Shown: positions 10,493-21,380 of the stretch, piece after piece | Numbering within the stretch: the stretch's first letter is position 1 | How the letters are laid out: each line of letters opens with the position of its first letter | NCBI GenBank assembly: GCA_036877525.1 | Contig: JAZGTH010000002.1 | Location: forward strand, 2,588,001-2,652,000 | DNA length: 64,000 bases | Source of the DNA: Chromobotia macracanthus | Taxonomy: Eukaryota > Chordata > Actinopteri > Cypriniformes > Botiidae | Direction of reading: 5' to 3' | Made by a program: the position numbers and the translations under genes | Notes under the pieces: generated by a model | The model's database searches: none | Seen by the model: only the letters and a program-made list of their open reading frames with translations | Told to the model about the DNA's origin: nothing

Positions 10493-13400
10493 CTTGAAAA
10501 CAAAAAAAATGCCAACATTAGCAATAAAATTTAAATGTACATAAAGAGATTTATTATAGTAAGTTTGTGTCCATGCAACCCATACATGCATGATCTTATC
10601 TTAGTGGTATTTCCAGAGATATGCATTAATACATATTAATGCTTATTTCCAGAGATACTAAGGAAAAACAATATTTTGTAGAATTATCTTGTTTACTCAT
10701 TCATATAATTATATAATCTCACTTATTATATAATCCACAATACATTTCATTTCAATATTTACTTGGCAACAATATTGCGAACATTAAAAAGCAATATTAA
10801 AATCCATTTTATTAGGTGTAACAAAATGCAACGTCCTGTGGGGCGTGGTTAATTCAATTCAAATGTCAACTCAAACCTTTGAAACAACTGAGGTCCCACA
10901 CTGAAACATTAAAGAAAAACTCCACCCCAGAATGAAAATTCTTTTATAATTTACTCATCCTTATGCCATCCCTTATGATGTTACGGCTTTCTTTCTTCAG
11001 TCAAACACAATCGTGACATTGATCGCTAAATACACTCAAAACTTGAATTTTTTAAAATCTTTTTCTCTCGCAAACATACAATTTTACTTCAGAAGATATA
11101 TTATACCCACTAGAGTGGGTATAATATAGAGTCACTAGAGTCATTTACTTTAACCCACTAGAGTCATTTACTTTAACTTTTACTTTAACGATAGATGGAT
11201 GTGATTTCTGGAGCTTCAAAACGCTGGACCCTGATCAATGCCATTATAAAGCTGGGAAGAGCCAGAAAATGATTTAATATAACTGTGTTTGGCTGAAGAG
11301 AGAAAGTCAAACATATGAGCATATGGCATAAGGGTGAGCAAATTAAAAATTTTCATCCTTTGGTGGCATATTCCTTTAACTCTGTCCTATACCAAAATAC
11401 CTTTTGTTCAGTGGAGGCTTGTTCCAAGAACAGTTTTAAATCTATGTCTAGAAAACCTGCCAATCAGGTTAACTAGATAAATCTCACCAACATTGCTCTT
11501 ACCTTTATAGCTTTGCCAAGATCAACAAGTGTTTGTTCATAGCGGGCTTCCATGCTTTTCAGAGATTCTATTTGAACCATCTGCCTCTGTATGCTGGGAC
11601 TGCCAGCATCTAACACCATCTGTAAGAATCTCTTCTCCTGAAAAGACAGAATAAAAGTTTACATATTCTACATGAATAGTCAACAGAATTGCATATCTCA
11701 GCCAGTCATTAGGCCACAATGTAAAAAAATGGTCTGAATACAAAAATTATTTCATATATTGAATAAAATTGGCATTACGCTAACTGACTTGTTGTGATGA
11801 TAAATCAATATTGCTGGTGTATATTGCATTTTTTTATGTTAAACTAAGGCTTATGTTGGCATAAATGGAACTGCACTTGAATGATTTATATCATATTTAA
11901 CTGACTGATTCCAGTTTGTTTCTGTGAATGAAAAGGTGTCATATCGATCACAAGTTCAGCATGGAGTGCCATAGGGCTCAGTGCTTGGGCCTCTGCTTTT
12001 CACCTTGTTAATGCTACCTCATGGAGCAATTATTATTAAACATGGAGTTAGTTATCATTTCTATATTGACCCAGATGCATATTTCTTTAAGTAACGAGAC
12101 ACGTAGATTCTCCAAACTAACAGAATGTATAGTCGATATCAAATCTTCCACACGGAACAATCTAGAATACTGTCTTACTCTTGATGGATGCTCTATAAAG
12201 CCTGCTTCATTAGCTAAGAATCTGCATGTCCTTTTTGATAACAATTTGTCCTTTAAAAACCACATTCCCAATATTTGTAAAACTGCATTTTTCATCTTAA
12301 CAATATCAAAACTACAACACATGCTCTCTATGTTACTGAAAAGTTAATTCATGCATTCATGACAGCAAGACTTGATTATTGCAATGCCTTACTGAGTGGT
12401 TGCCCTGCATGTTTAGTACAAAAACTCCAAAGAATGAACAAGTATGACCATATTGGGTTCTTTTAACACTGAACTGGCATCATATAAACTTCAAAATTCT
12501 ACTGATTATCTACAAGGCCCTGAATGGATTAGCTCCTCAGTACCTGAGCAAGCTCCTGTCTTACAGTATTACAGTCCTTCTAGTTCACTGCAATCTAAAA
12601 ATTCCACAGCCAGTTTTTATACCCAGAATTTTAAAATACCCAGAATTTCAAAATCAAGTGCAGGTGTTAGATCCTTTTCGTACTTGGTGCCAAAACTCTG
12701 GATCTTCCCAGTATTGTCTGGGAGGTAGATATACTATGTCAGTTTAAATTTAGATTAAGACCTGGACTTCTATGATGGACTTCTTTATTAAACTGCCTAT
12801 TATCTAATTACCTACCTCCAGCTCAGTTAGATTTTACATTTTAGTTCCCATTTTATTTTGTTTTCTTGCCACTGTCACCCTGTTGGCTTGCTTACTGGAC
12901 AGACTGCTGACATTTAACATGGCTTACCGTTTTGTAAATTGTTAATATTGCTTTTAGCATAATGATCTAACTACAGTCCCAACGACTCTACCATTTCAGA
13001 TTTTTTGTCTCTCATTCTCTTGTAAAATGCAATGTCCAGTTTTTTTATGCCATTATTGCAAATGCCTTATCCTATCTTCTAAGCGCCATCTCCATGTAAG
13101 CCGGAATGGCATATCTTGCTTATGATTCCGATCATCTATCAAGTTAATTGACTAAATGTGGCATAGTCTCAGAAGTACATACTGTTTTAGTAGGCAGTCT
13201 GAATACATTACCTTCTCATAGACCACTGAGAAATGTAGCCATCACATGCAAAAACAGGGATTTCTAACGCAATGTCCATTTATACAAATGGTCCCAATGT
13301 GTTCTAGTTTTTTATTGGTTCAGTCAACTTTTGCAATAAAACAATGCAATATTGTAAAAAGCGCAATATAAATAAATCTGAATTAAATTGTTACCAGGCA

Positions 13401-16400
13401 CAGAAAAACCGAACACCCTTTTCCATTAAAACACTGGGAAAAAAAATTCTAGCTGTGAAAGATTCTTACCTGCACTTTTAAGAGGAAAGTAAAAGCCAGC
13501 CCAGCTTTTCCTGCTCTCGCTGTTCGTCCCACCCTGCTAACAAACGGATTAATAAAAATACACGGATCTCACAAATGCACAGTATTTTTATGGCAAAACA
13601 AATCATAAAAATGTATTCTCTTTTGTCCACAAGAAAAAACATTAAAAAACAATATTTTAAACAACTACGACTACAAAATTAATACCCTGAGATAAACACT
13701 AACTTTTTCAAGCCAAAACAACAACAATATTAACAATAACACACAATAATAAATGACACAATAAGAAAATATCCTCATGGTGACTTGCCTGTGAATGTAT
13801 GTTCGGATGTATTGTGGAGCATCATAATTAATAACACACTTTACTCCGTTGATGTCAATTCCTCTGGCTGCAGCGTCTGTGCTTATCAATCTAACAAGAC
13901 AAATACCATCCTACCATCATTGAACAACCAAATCAACATTACTCATAAGCATATTCCATACATACACTTTCAGATACAATGTTTTCTGAATATGATGAGA
14001 TGCTGTTAAAGGCATACATACAGTGAGATCTTCCCCTGCTCGAAGTCCTTTAGCGTTTTTCTTCGCTCACTTGAGCTTAGTCTAGAGGAAAACTCGGCCA
14101 CATCCACACCGCCAAAGATCTTCACAAGTAAATAGAGACTAATAAGCCAGAAAAAACAGACGAACAGAGATAGACAACAAACCACAAAATTAGAAAACAA
14201 TGACCAAAATTACAATACATGCATATTTATTTCATCCTGTGCATCACCTGCATGCTGTATTATTCAGTGTTCTGCCTGTACAGTTATTTTATTAATGTAC
14301 GTGTGGACGAACTTTGCCATTTTGTTTCTGTACTTGGTTTGTGTTTGTTTATGCTATTAAAGTAAGTATTTTCAAACTATCAAATTTGTTTCTTATTGAC
14401 TTTGTTGATTGACATTGTGTGCATTGACAGTCTTCTAAATATATTTTCATTCTGTGAAACAATCCTTTAAGTAAACATCTTCCTCCTGTAATTTCTGTAA
14501 TTCTATTACAGACAATTGTACATGTAAAAAATTATATAAAAATGTATACTATGTATAATGTAAACTAAAATGTATAATATATTTTTAAATATATTTAAAA
14601 AATTTTATTAACAATAAAAGTTATACAAAAAAATTCAAAGTGATTAGGGATACCAATACGAACTGTGAAGACCATAATCCAGAAATGGAAGAAACATGGA
14701 CACACTAATACTCTAAGGAGTGGAAGACCAAGAAAAATAACTGAAAGAGCTACTAAGCAACTTGCTGGAGAGCTACGCAAGAATCCAAAACAAACAGCAG
14801 GGGGCCTGAAAAGTTCTTAGAAGCAAGTGGAATAAAAGTCCACATCTCCACCGTCAAGCACAGTCTGTACAAGTCTGGAATGTTTGGGAGAAAAGCACGT
14901 AGGAAGCCATTGCTTACTTCTAGACACAAAGCAGCATGCTTGGAGTATGCTAAAGAGCATGTGAACATACCAAATGACCAGTAGGTGGCGCTGTCCCCAA
15001 ATTTTTCTGAGGTAAAGACAATGAGCTAGCTATGATTAGAAGTTTCGTATCGATGCACTGAAGTTTTGCTAATATATACCCTCAAGTTCTGTTGGCAGGC
15101 TCGTCTTCAAAATTGTTGACGCGGTATACGAGAACCATTTGACCAATCAAAAAGCTTTTAATAACTTTTTGTCAGGGGTGTCTTTAGAAGCTACATACCA
15201 AATTTCATACAAATCTGACAAATTTTGAGAGGAGTTTGGAAAAGTAGGTTTTGCATAAAATTCAATATGGTGGACAGGAAATAAGGTGCAATATAGCGAA
15301 TTTGGTATAACAGGGTTCAACATAAGCCAGCAAAACTATTGATGTATTTGAAATGACAGTAGGAATTTTTCATATGTTATATTCATTTTCATAAATTTCG
15401 TTATAACTCTTGACCACTAGGGGGCACTGACCCAAAACTTTACAGGTCCTCTCAGAAAATGGCCTTGACAAACCAAGCCGAGTTTTGTAACAATACATTC
15501 ATGACTGCGTACAATACAGCATTTTACGAAAAAATTTAAAATGGTCAATGCCCAAAATGGCTGACTAAGAAAATTGGACATTGTTCAACTTGGCATGCCT
15601 TGAGACCAGCCTCTTGATTTTAGGACAAAGCATTCAAAAGTTATACGTTTTCCTATCTCTGCACCAGTAGGTGCATGCACCCCCCAGTTATGACTGTGAT
15701 CACATACCAGGTTTGGTGTCAATATGCCTACGCATTCTGAAGATACAGCCATTTTTGCGTGATCATCAAATTTTGTTTGTGCATTATTTGAGAACGGTTG
15801 GTTTAATAAAAATGTTTGATAACTTTTTGTCTTCAGTGTCTCTAGGATGCTACATACCAAATTTCATCCAAATTGGACAAATGGCCTAGAAGCAGTTCGA
15901 AAAGTAGGTTTTTCTGAAAAATTCAAAATGGCATTTTGTTTCTAGAACTTATGAGTCAAAAGTTATGAGCATAAACATGAGTAAAACTTTAAACTGTTGG
16001 TGGTGCTACAGAGTTTGAGACTTCAAATTTGCTATGGTTACAATTCAGACTGTCCTTTATCTGTGTGCCAAATTTCTTAACTTTCCTACTTATGGTTCTA
16101 TGGGCTGCCATAGACTTCAAGAGCGGAAGAAGAATAATAAGAAGAAAGCTACTGATTTCCAGAGGATTATTTGGTCATAATTTGCACAGGTACATGTGGC
16201 GAGAAAAAACGTTGCCTATGAGGAGAATAACAACATTCCCACAAACACGGTGGAGGCTTGCTGATGTTTTGGGGGTGAATGTCTGTATCAGGCACTGGAG
16301 CTCTGCATAAAGTGGAAGAGAAAATGAATGCAGGCCAGTATCAACAGATTTTAAAGCAAAGCCTCCTACCACTAGTCAAAAAGCTAAGAAATTAAGAGGC

Positions 16401-18947
16401 AGTGTATCCTTCAACAAGACAATGATCCAAAACACAAGGCAAAGTCAACTCAGAAATGGTTTAAAAAAAAATAAAGGTGAAAGTTTTGCCATGGCCTTCC
16501 CAGTCTCTAGACTTGAATATAATAGAAAACCTGTGGATATATTTAAAAAAGGCTGTGCATGCAAGCAATAGATAGACTTGGAACAGATATGCCAGGAAGA
16601 ATGGGCTAAAATTACACCTGAGAGGGTACAAAAGCTGCTCAGAGGGTACCCAAAGAGATTAGAGGAGGTTAAAAAGGAAAAGGAAGGACATACAAAGTAT
16701 TAGAAAACATTTTATAAAGGAGATGCAAACTTTTGGACTGATATAATTTCAAATATTTCACTGTCACTTTCTTTTTATACACTCCTTGACCATTTCTGTT
16801 ACTTTTGATGAAACCCGTGTGAAAACTGAATGTGTTAAATATTGTGTTGATGACAATACATTTATGTTTTATTCCTTTTGTTTTTCAAAGGAAGGGGATG
16901 CAAACTTTTGCACTCAACTGTACCTGTTGTAAATCAAAATTATACTTATTTCTATTAATCATTATTTTGTCTTTTTATTTTCAGGATACCTATCTCTATC
17001 ACGGTAATCAGAAAAAAGTGGCATCTGAGTATATTGGTAATGTGAAAAATCCAGAAGCTAAATTCAATCATTACCGGTGTGCTGTTTCTCTGGAGTTGGT
17101 GAAGCACAAAGCAGGGCTGAATTTGAGCCGAAGCAGGAAGTGAAGGATGATCAGAGGTTTCTTGCTTAGGGTGCAGGGGACATAATATTCCTGCGTAAGA
17201 CGTGTGTGAAAGCAAGACAAGAACTGAATTGGTGTAGACCATATGGTATCTGATTCCAATTCTCCCTTCGACTCATGTGGTAGATGCTCAACTTACAGAA
17301 AGGCTTTGAGGAAAGTGAAATGTCTCCTGGCTTTGGGTGTGTGTGTCTGCAGAGGTATGTGTGGACCTGAAGAGTCGAGGCTGGTGGAGATCCAGCAGTT
17401 GCAGTTTCTCAGGATTCTGGGTCAGAGTTGCAGAAAACAGCAGCTTTTGCAAAGGCATCTGTGGTGGAGTCAAACTGACATACAAGCAAATAAAACTACA
17501 GTCAGTGGGGTACAACGTCTGATGCTTCTGATTTGCAATTTTACTAGAAGTTTACTAGTTCCCAGAAAACCCCAGATTTTGGAGTTTTAGAGAAGTTATA
17601 CAACAGTCACAGGTTTAGGCAGTTGCAAATCACAGGTGTGTGTAATTACACTTGTTAAACACACTCCTTATCTCATCTTAATATTCTTAGATAGTAGTGA
17701 ATAGAAGTAATTTCTCATAGAAAAATGTAAACACCGTTGCTTGATGACTGTTTGTCTTAATATAGACCAGTCAGTCACGGGAACAATGATTCTACCAACA
17801 ACATGGAACACGGTTAGGAAAAGGACTGACTGACTGACAACCAATGGCTAACAGGTCAGGTCACCTTAAGGCTTTACAGTCAGTACACTTATTATAGAAC
17901 CTGAGCTTGGTTCACCCAAGGATAGGTAAATGACAACTAATGAGAAACCTGTAAATTTCCATGGCAGTCATGCAACAATCCTTTTTTTTTTTTTTTACAA
18001 AAATAATTATTTTTCCTCCTAAATCTTACCTTGCTACTGTGATTGGTCCAGGCAGTCTTCTACTTAAAACTGACATCTGTGGGTCACCCTGGCTTCTGTA
18101 CACTGCTTTAGTCACCTGACTCAGCCAAGACTGATGCATGCTGTCAATCATCCTGTCTGCCTCATCAATAATCTACAACCACAACAAACACAAACATCTC
18201 TACATACTTTTCTACAAAGGCAGAATAAAAAAAATCAGACTAGAAAAATTTTACTAATGTTTCAAGCCTCTATTGCCTTTATCTTGACAGTACAGTGGAG
18301 AGAGACAAAAAGCAATGGAAGAGGAGGGGGGGGGGGGGGTCAAGAATTACCAAAACTTGGATTGCACCATAGAATGGAACAAGACTATGGCTCCACTGCC
18401 CTCTATCTTTATCAGTCAGTTCTGAAGAACGTTCATGCTACTCGCTTCTCTACATTAGAATGTGACCTGAGTGAACGGTGATCAAGGGCTGAACCATTCC
18501 TTTAAATGCAATTTAAAACTGTGCTTAAAGTTACCTTGCCATCAAACACAGAGATGTGTACTTACTGTAAAGAAAGTCTTATCCTCACTCTTTAAATGTG
18601 TATTTATGTATGTTAAGAAACATGTCCTGAGCTCACCAGAAATCGTAGGTGTTGTAAACTGAAGTTTTTGTTTTTGTTGATGTGATCCACCAGACGGCCT
18701 GGTGTGGCCACGACAATATCAGCCAAGCTGCAGCTAATACCACCTCTGCTTTTTGAGAGCACTGTCTGCTCTGCAGCAAATGATTTCTGGCCTGTGATCA
18801 TGACCACCTTTAGACCACTGCCTTCAGCGTATGAGCTAAACACCTTTGACACCTATAAAGATTGACATCACGTTTAAGGTATGGATGGTGGATGAGCAAC
18901 TGCTTGGTTATGTACATATTTAATATCAACAACCATTCATTATTACT

Positions 18948-18986
<39 letters not shown>

Positions 18987-21380
18987 CTATATTAATACTA
19001 ATAATATTGCTATCATTAATATTGGGTTGTAAAGCTGGGGAGTTTTGGAAATATTCCAAATTGGTATATTACAGGAATTTATAAGAATTACTTGGTTTAA
19101 AAGTTTTTGAAAATCATATACAAACAGAAATATAAACACATCTGCATATTTGCGTTTTCGACATGTGACTTGTCTTCATCTGTGTGCCATACTTCCCATA
19201 TATTCCTGTAAATTCTTGTTAAATTTCCAAAATTCATGAAATTTTGCATCCCTAATCATTACCTGCTGTGCTAACTCTTTGGTGGGTAGTACAGCCAATG
19301 CACGAACTTCACACATCACACGCTTACACAGTGCCTAAAGAAACACAAACACACACATCTATACAGAAATCTATTCTCACATCCAAAGGTAATTACTTAA
19401 ACATCTTTGACTTTATGCTTCATGGCTTAATAAGTCGAGTCACTGAGCCACAGCTCTAATCCCGTTATTTCTGACTGGCAAATAAAAAACACATTAAAAA
19501 CATAATTCCTACCTGAATAACAGGTATAACAAAGGCCAGTGTCTTTCCACTTCCTGTAGGTGCAGAAACACAGATATCTCTGGGCCTGTAGCCACCTGGA
19601 CTGACCAGCAGCTCCGAGCTTGCACTGTTTAAAATGGCAGGTATGACTTCAGCTTGAACTGATAAAGGAAATACAAGCCGGATTAAAAAAAAACATACCA
19701 TGGGATCTAGTAATCAACAGACTTACTAAAATGCCTTCTACTATGTACAACACTCTTCATTCAATGCAATGTAATGAATTATTTTTCTCTCTTACCTGGA
19801 AAAAATGTCTGTATGCCATTGGCTTTCAGTTTCTTTAGCAGCATCGGACAGATGCCTGGCACCTCATCCACAGGGACAAGGTTTCTCTTAATGTCCCTCT
19901 GAACGACATCAGGCTGTGCCAACCACTGAGGCAAAACTCTTTTGACCTGTAGTTACAGATAAAAATATCCCTTTTGTGTCTTTTCTTTATAAAAGATAAT
20001 ACTCAAGCAAGTTTAATTTCAAACTTCAGGATATTTTCCTTTACCTTTTGCACAGTCTTCTCCTTGAAGCCACCCAGGATATGAAAACTGGTGTTTTCTG
20101 TGTGCAATTGATCAGTCTCCATGTTCACAGCTGTTTCTGCCTTTTTACTTGTCTCTGAGTCATCTTCAAGTGTCTCGCTGATTTCTGCAAACCTCTCTTC
20201 ATCTGATTCATCTCCTAATATGTACAAAAAAACTTTTTGTAATTATACATTTTACTATTTCCTAACATGTTAATTTACATTAATAAATAAAATAACTAAC
20301 AATACACATAAATATTCAAAAATTGTAACTAGAATTAAGAACATGATTGTTTTTCCCTTTGTGTGGTACACAGCTACAAATTATACACAATATAGAAATG
20401 AGCTGGGAAGTGGTGGAGCCGGTACTAACATATTTTAATTAATTAATAGCTTTACATGCACAGAACATGAAATTTCTGCATTTGTTTAAAAAAATTAAAT
20501 TTTTATTTTTTTAAGTTAATAATGAATTTTTTAAGTTTTAATTAAATCTAAGTTAATAGTTGCCAAAGTTGCTTTGAGCCCACAAAATCAATATACTTGT
20601 GCATTTACACAATCAAACCCACAGCAGTACGGCGATTTTTACCTGTTTTTGCACGCTTGCTGTCAAGCACTAATATTTTGTGCTTCTTTTTTGTCGAACT
20701 GGCACCTTCATCTGCAAAATCTGTTTTTCTGTCATTTCCTTTCTTCTTAGTTTTTTGCTGAACTTCTTCAGTCTCTTGCTGTTTGCGTTTTCTTTTCATA
20801 TTTTCTGTGTTACCCTGAAGGACATCCTCTTTATCTGCAATGCCTGAGACACTCTGTTGCTCTCTGGCTTTTTTTGTGTTACCCTGCAGGTCATTGTTTT
20901 TATCTGCTGTGTTTGAGACACTATGTTTCTCTCTGGCTCTGGCTTGCTCTTGCAGTTTAGCCAGCAGCGCTTTGGACCGAGACACTCTGCTAGATTCATT
21001 GTCCTCCTCTTCCCCTAAATACCTAATCAAAACATATCAAATGGCAAGCAAAACAAATCTTTATTCTTAATCAGCCACGTGACTACATTGGGGTAGCAGA
21101 CAGTCCTTGAGCCAAGTGTGCATGAAACATGTATGATCAATACATATGGTCACTGTGTGGTCACAGAACATAGCAGTATTATGTACACGACTTTATGAAC
21201 CGTAAACATACAACAAAACTATACATAAAACTACAACTCTGTAAATTACTACTCTGTACTGTAATTCTCTGTACTAATTTACAAAGAATGTGAGATTTTA
21301 ACGTGGTGAACTTATTTAATCTAAGTTCAAGACGTTTTCAATAAAATCAATACATACCGATTTATCATAAAGAGTGCCAT
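10466..21380 (-). CDS. ddx51: DDX51 DEAD-box ATP-dependent RNA helicase, 15 coding exons
   Basis: DDX51 (yeast Dbp6 family) is a nucleolar RNA helicase of large-subunit ribosome assembly. The exons, high to low coordinate, join in phase to 2040 nt (679 residues; human about 666). The start MALFMINRY matches the family N-terminus. Residues 1-190 are charged and poorly conserved, with lysine clusters suiting a nucleolar protein. The helicase core follows: APTGSGKT (274-281, motif I), PTKELAQQ (Ia), ATPGRL (Ib), DEAD (389-392, motif II), SAT (448-450, motif III), and HRVGRTARAG (604-613, motif VI). The C-terminus is short and ends EENAKKRF. All junctions are GT-AG except intron 12, which is GC-AG. 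No break is seen, so the gene looks functional. Introns 10, 13 and 14 hold transposons. Confidence 0.97.
10880..11380. repeat. Interspersed repeat in ddx51 intron 14
   Basis: It contains CCAGAATGAAAATTCT and TTTACTCATCC, a phrase common in fish DNA-transposon-derived repeats. A related copy lies at 49680-49880. Inside is a 32-base palindrome (11097-11128) and a tandem duplication of GAGTCATTTACTTTAA. Confidence 0.7.
11503..11637 (-). CDS. ddx51: ddx51 exon 14
   Basis: It encodes EKRFLQMVLDAGSPSIQR, then ARYEQTLVDLGKAIK, the family C-terminal helical region. Both boundaries are phase 0. Confidence 0.94.
11850..13390 (+). mobile_element. L2-like LINE copy B in ddx51 intron 13
   Basis: A degenerate non-LTR element antisense to ddx51. 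It begins mid reverse transcriptase at the HKNGTAL-like zone. The GVPQG box reads with a stop at about 11970 (GVP followed by TAG). It then gives NLEYCLTLDGCSIKPASLAKN and the C-terminal LVPKLW region around 12690. Its 3' end at about 13350-13390 has GCGCAATATAAATAAATC, the usual fish L2 terminus. It overlaps copy A in sequence but keeps the middle segment that A lost. Confidence 0.85.
13470..13533 (-). CDS. ddx51: ddx51 exon 13 (motif VI)
   Basis: Sixty-four bases after GTTAGCAG encode VGRTARAGKAGLAF and FLLKVQ. The two arginines of VGRTAR are the motif VI ATP-contacting residues. Confidence 0.96.
13789..13890 (-). CDS. ddx51: ddx51 exon 12 (motif V), GC donor
   Basis: It encodes LISTDAAARGIDINGV (motif V) and NYDAPQYIRTYIH. 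The donor reads CAG|GCAAGT, so the intron starts GC rather than GT. The next exon completes the conserved HRVGRTARAG in phase, which confirms the junction. Confidence 0.95.
14022..14138 (-). CDS. ddx51: ddx51 exon 11
   Basis: It encodes LYLLVKIFGGVDVAEFSS, then an FEQGKI block close to human DDX51. It ends CT|GTATGT in phase 2. Confidence 0.95.
14610..16922 (+). mobile_element. Tc1-like transposon, broken by a nested repeat, ddx51 intron 10
   Basis: The N-terminal transposase half lies at 14640-14976. It gives a paired-like helix-turn-helix followed by RSGRPRK, the linker of Tc1 transposases. The catalytic half lies at about 16150-16710, with QDNDPKHKA (second aspartate) and WPSQSLDLN plus IENLW (final glutamate zone). 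Stops and shifts break both. The right end has two related motifs, GATGCAAACTTTTGGAC at about 16723 and GATGCAAACTTTTGCAC at about 16897, roughly 175 bases apart. That spacing resembles IR/DR ends of Sleeping-Beauty-type elements. The outer end is at ACTGTA (16922). No left inverted repeat is found, so the left side is truncated. Confidence 0.85.
14978..16140 (+). repeat. Non-coding repeat nested inside the Tc1-like element
   Basis: Begins near GTAGGTGGCGCTGTCC and ends with a GAAGAATAATAAGAAGAA simple tail. Internally it shares ACATACCAAATTTCATCC and AAAATGGC phrases with the 1971-3896 and 60300-61260 repeats. It interrupts the transposase between the PND and LFGH parts of the protein, so it moved after the Tc1 element. 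Confidence 0.75.
17075..17190 (-). CDS. ddx51: ddx51 exon 10
   Basis: It starts after TTACGCAG and encodes EYYVPCTLSKKPL, then LCFTNSRETAHR (motif IV region of the second RecA-like domain). It ends in phase 2. The Tc1-like right end lies only about 150 bases away in the following intron. Confidence 0.95.
17297..17474 (-). CDS. ddx51: ddx51 exon 9 (motif III)
   Basis: The acceptor TATGTCAG|T fits the phase left by exon 8. It encodes PPQMPLQKLLFSATLT with SAT motif III, then LHQPRLF and a variable linker ending FPQSLS. Confidence 0.94.
18030..18172 (-). CDS. ddx51: ddx51 exon 8 (DEAD box)
   Basis: It begins IIDEADRMIDSMHQSWL with the DEAD catalytic motif. The rest, to PGPITVA, is a divergent insert that is variable in this family. 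It ends in phase 2. Confidence 0.96.
18326..18339 (+). repeat. G14 homopolymer in ddx51 intron 7
   Basis: Fourteen consecutive G, preceded by GAGGA. A likely length-variable site. Confidence 0.9.
18637..18852 (-). CDS. ddx51: ddx51 exon 7 (motif Ib)
   Basis: It encodes VSKVFSSYAEG, a TGQKS block, then LADIVVATPGRLVDHI with motif Ib, and ends QHLRFL in phase 0. Confidence 0.96.
18943..18985 (+). repeat. (AAT)n microsatellite in ddx51 intron 6
   Basis: About 14 uninterrupted AAT/TAA units. A likely polymorphic marker. Confidence 0.9.
19263..19334 (-). CDS. ddx51: ddx51 exon 6 (motif Ia)
   Basis: Seventy-two bases encode ALCKRVMCEVRALAV, then LPTKELAQQ (motif Ia). It has AG before and GT after, in phase 0. 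It is too short to stand out as an open frame. Confidence 0.95.
19513..19658 (-). CDS. ddx51: ddx51 exon 5 (motif I)
   Basis: It encodes VQAEVIPAIL, then GGYRPRDICVSAPTGSGKT with the Walker A ATP-binding loop, and ends at VIPVIQ in phase 0. Confidence 0.97.
19796..19946 (-). CDS. ddx51: ddx51 exon 4
   Basis: It encodes VKRVLPQWLAQP and continues to NGIQTFFP, the Q-motif-like entry to the helicase core. It matches the LPRWLAEP and SSYFP region of human DDX51. It ends in phase 1. Confidence 0.95.
20045..20214 (-). CDS. ddx51: ddx51 exon 3
   Basis: It starts after TTAG and encodes an acidic stretch (DESDEERFAEISETLEDD), then the conserved LGGF motif before the helicase core. It ends in phase 0. 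Confidence 0.93.
20643..21022 (-). CDS. ddx51: ddx51 exon 2
   Basis: It encodes the acidic and lysine-rich N-terminal region, from YLGEEEDNESSR to SKRAKTG. Two imperfect internal repeats are visible, in which a DLQGNT or VLQGNT motif recurs about 28 residues apart. It ends in phase 1. Confidence 0.93.
21358..21380 (-). CDS. ddx51: ddx51 exon 1 (coding part)
   Basis: It encodes MALFMIN plus two bases of an arginine codon and ends at CG|GTATGT. This start was chosen because MALF plus a following RY-G is the conserved DDX51 N-terminus, and it joins in phase to exon 2. Confidence 0.9.

Noticed and set aside
17243..17590. 115-codon plus-strand frame across ddx51 exon 9
   Set aside because: It is the antisense shadow of a well-supported helicase exon.
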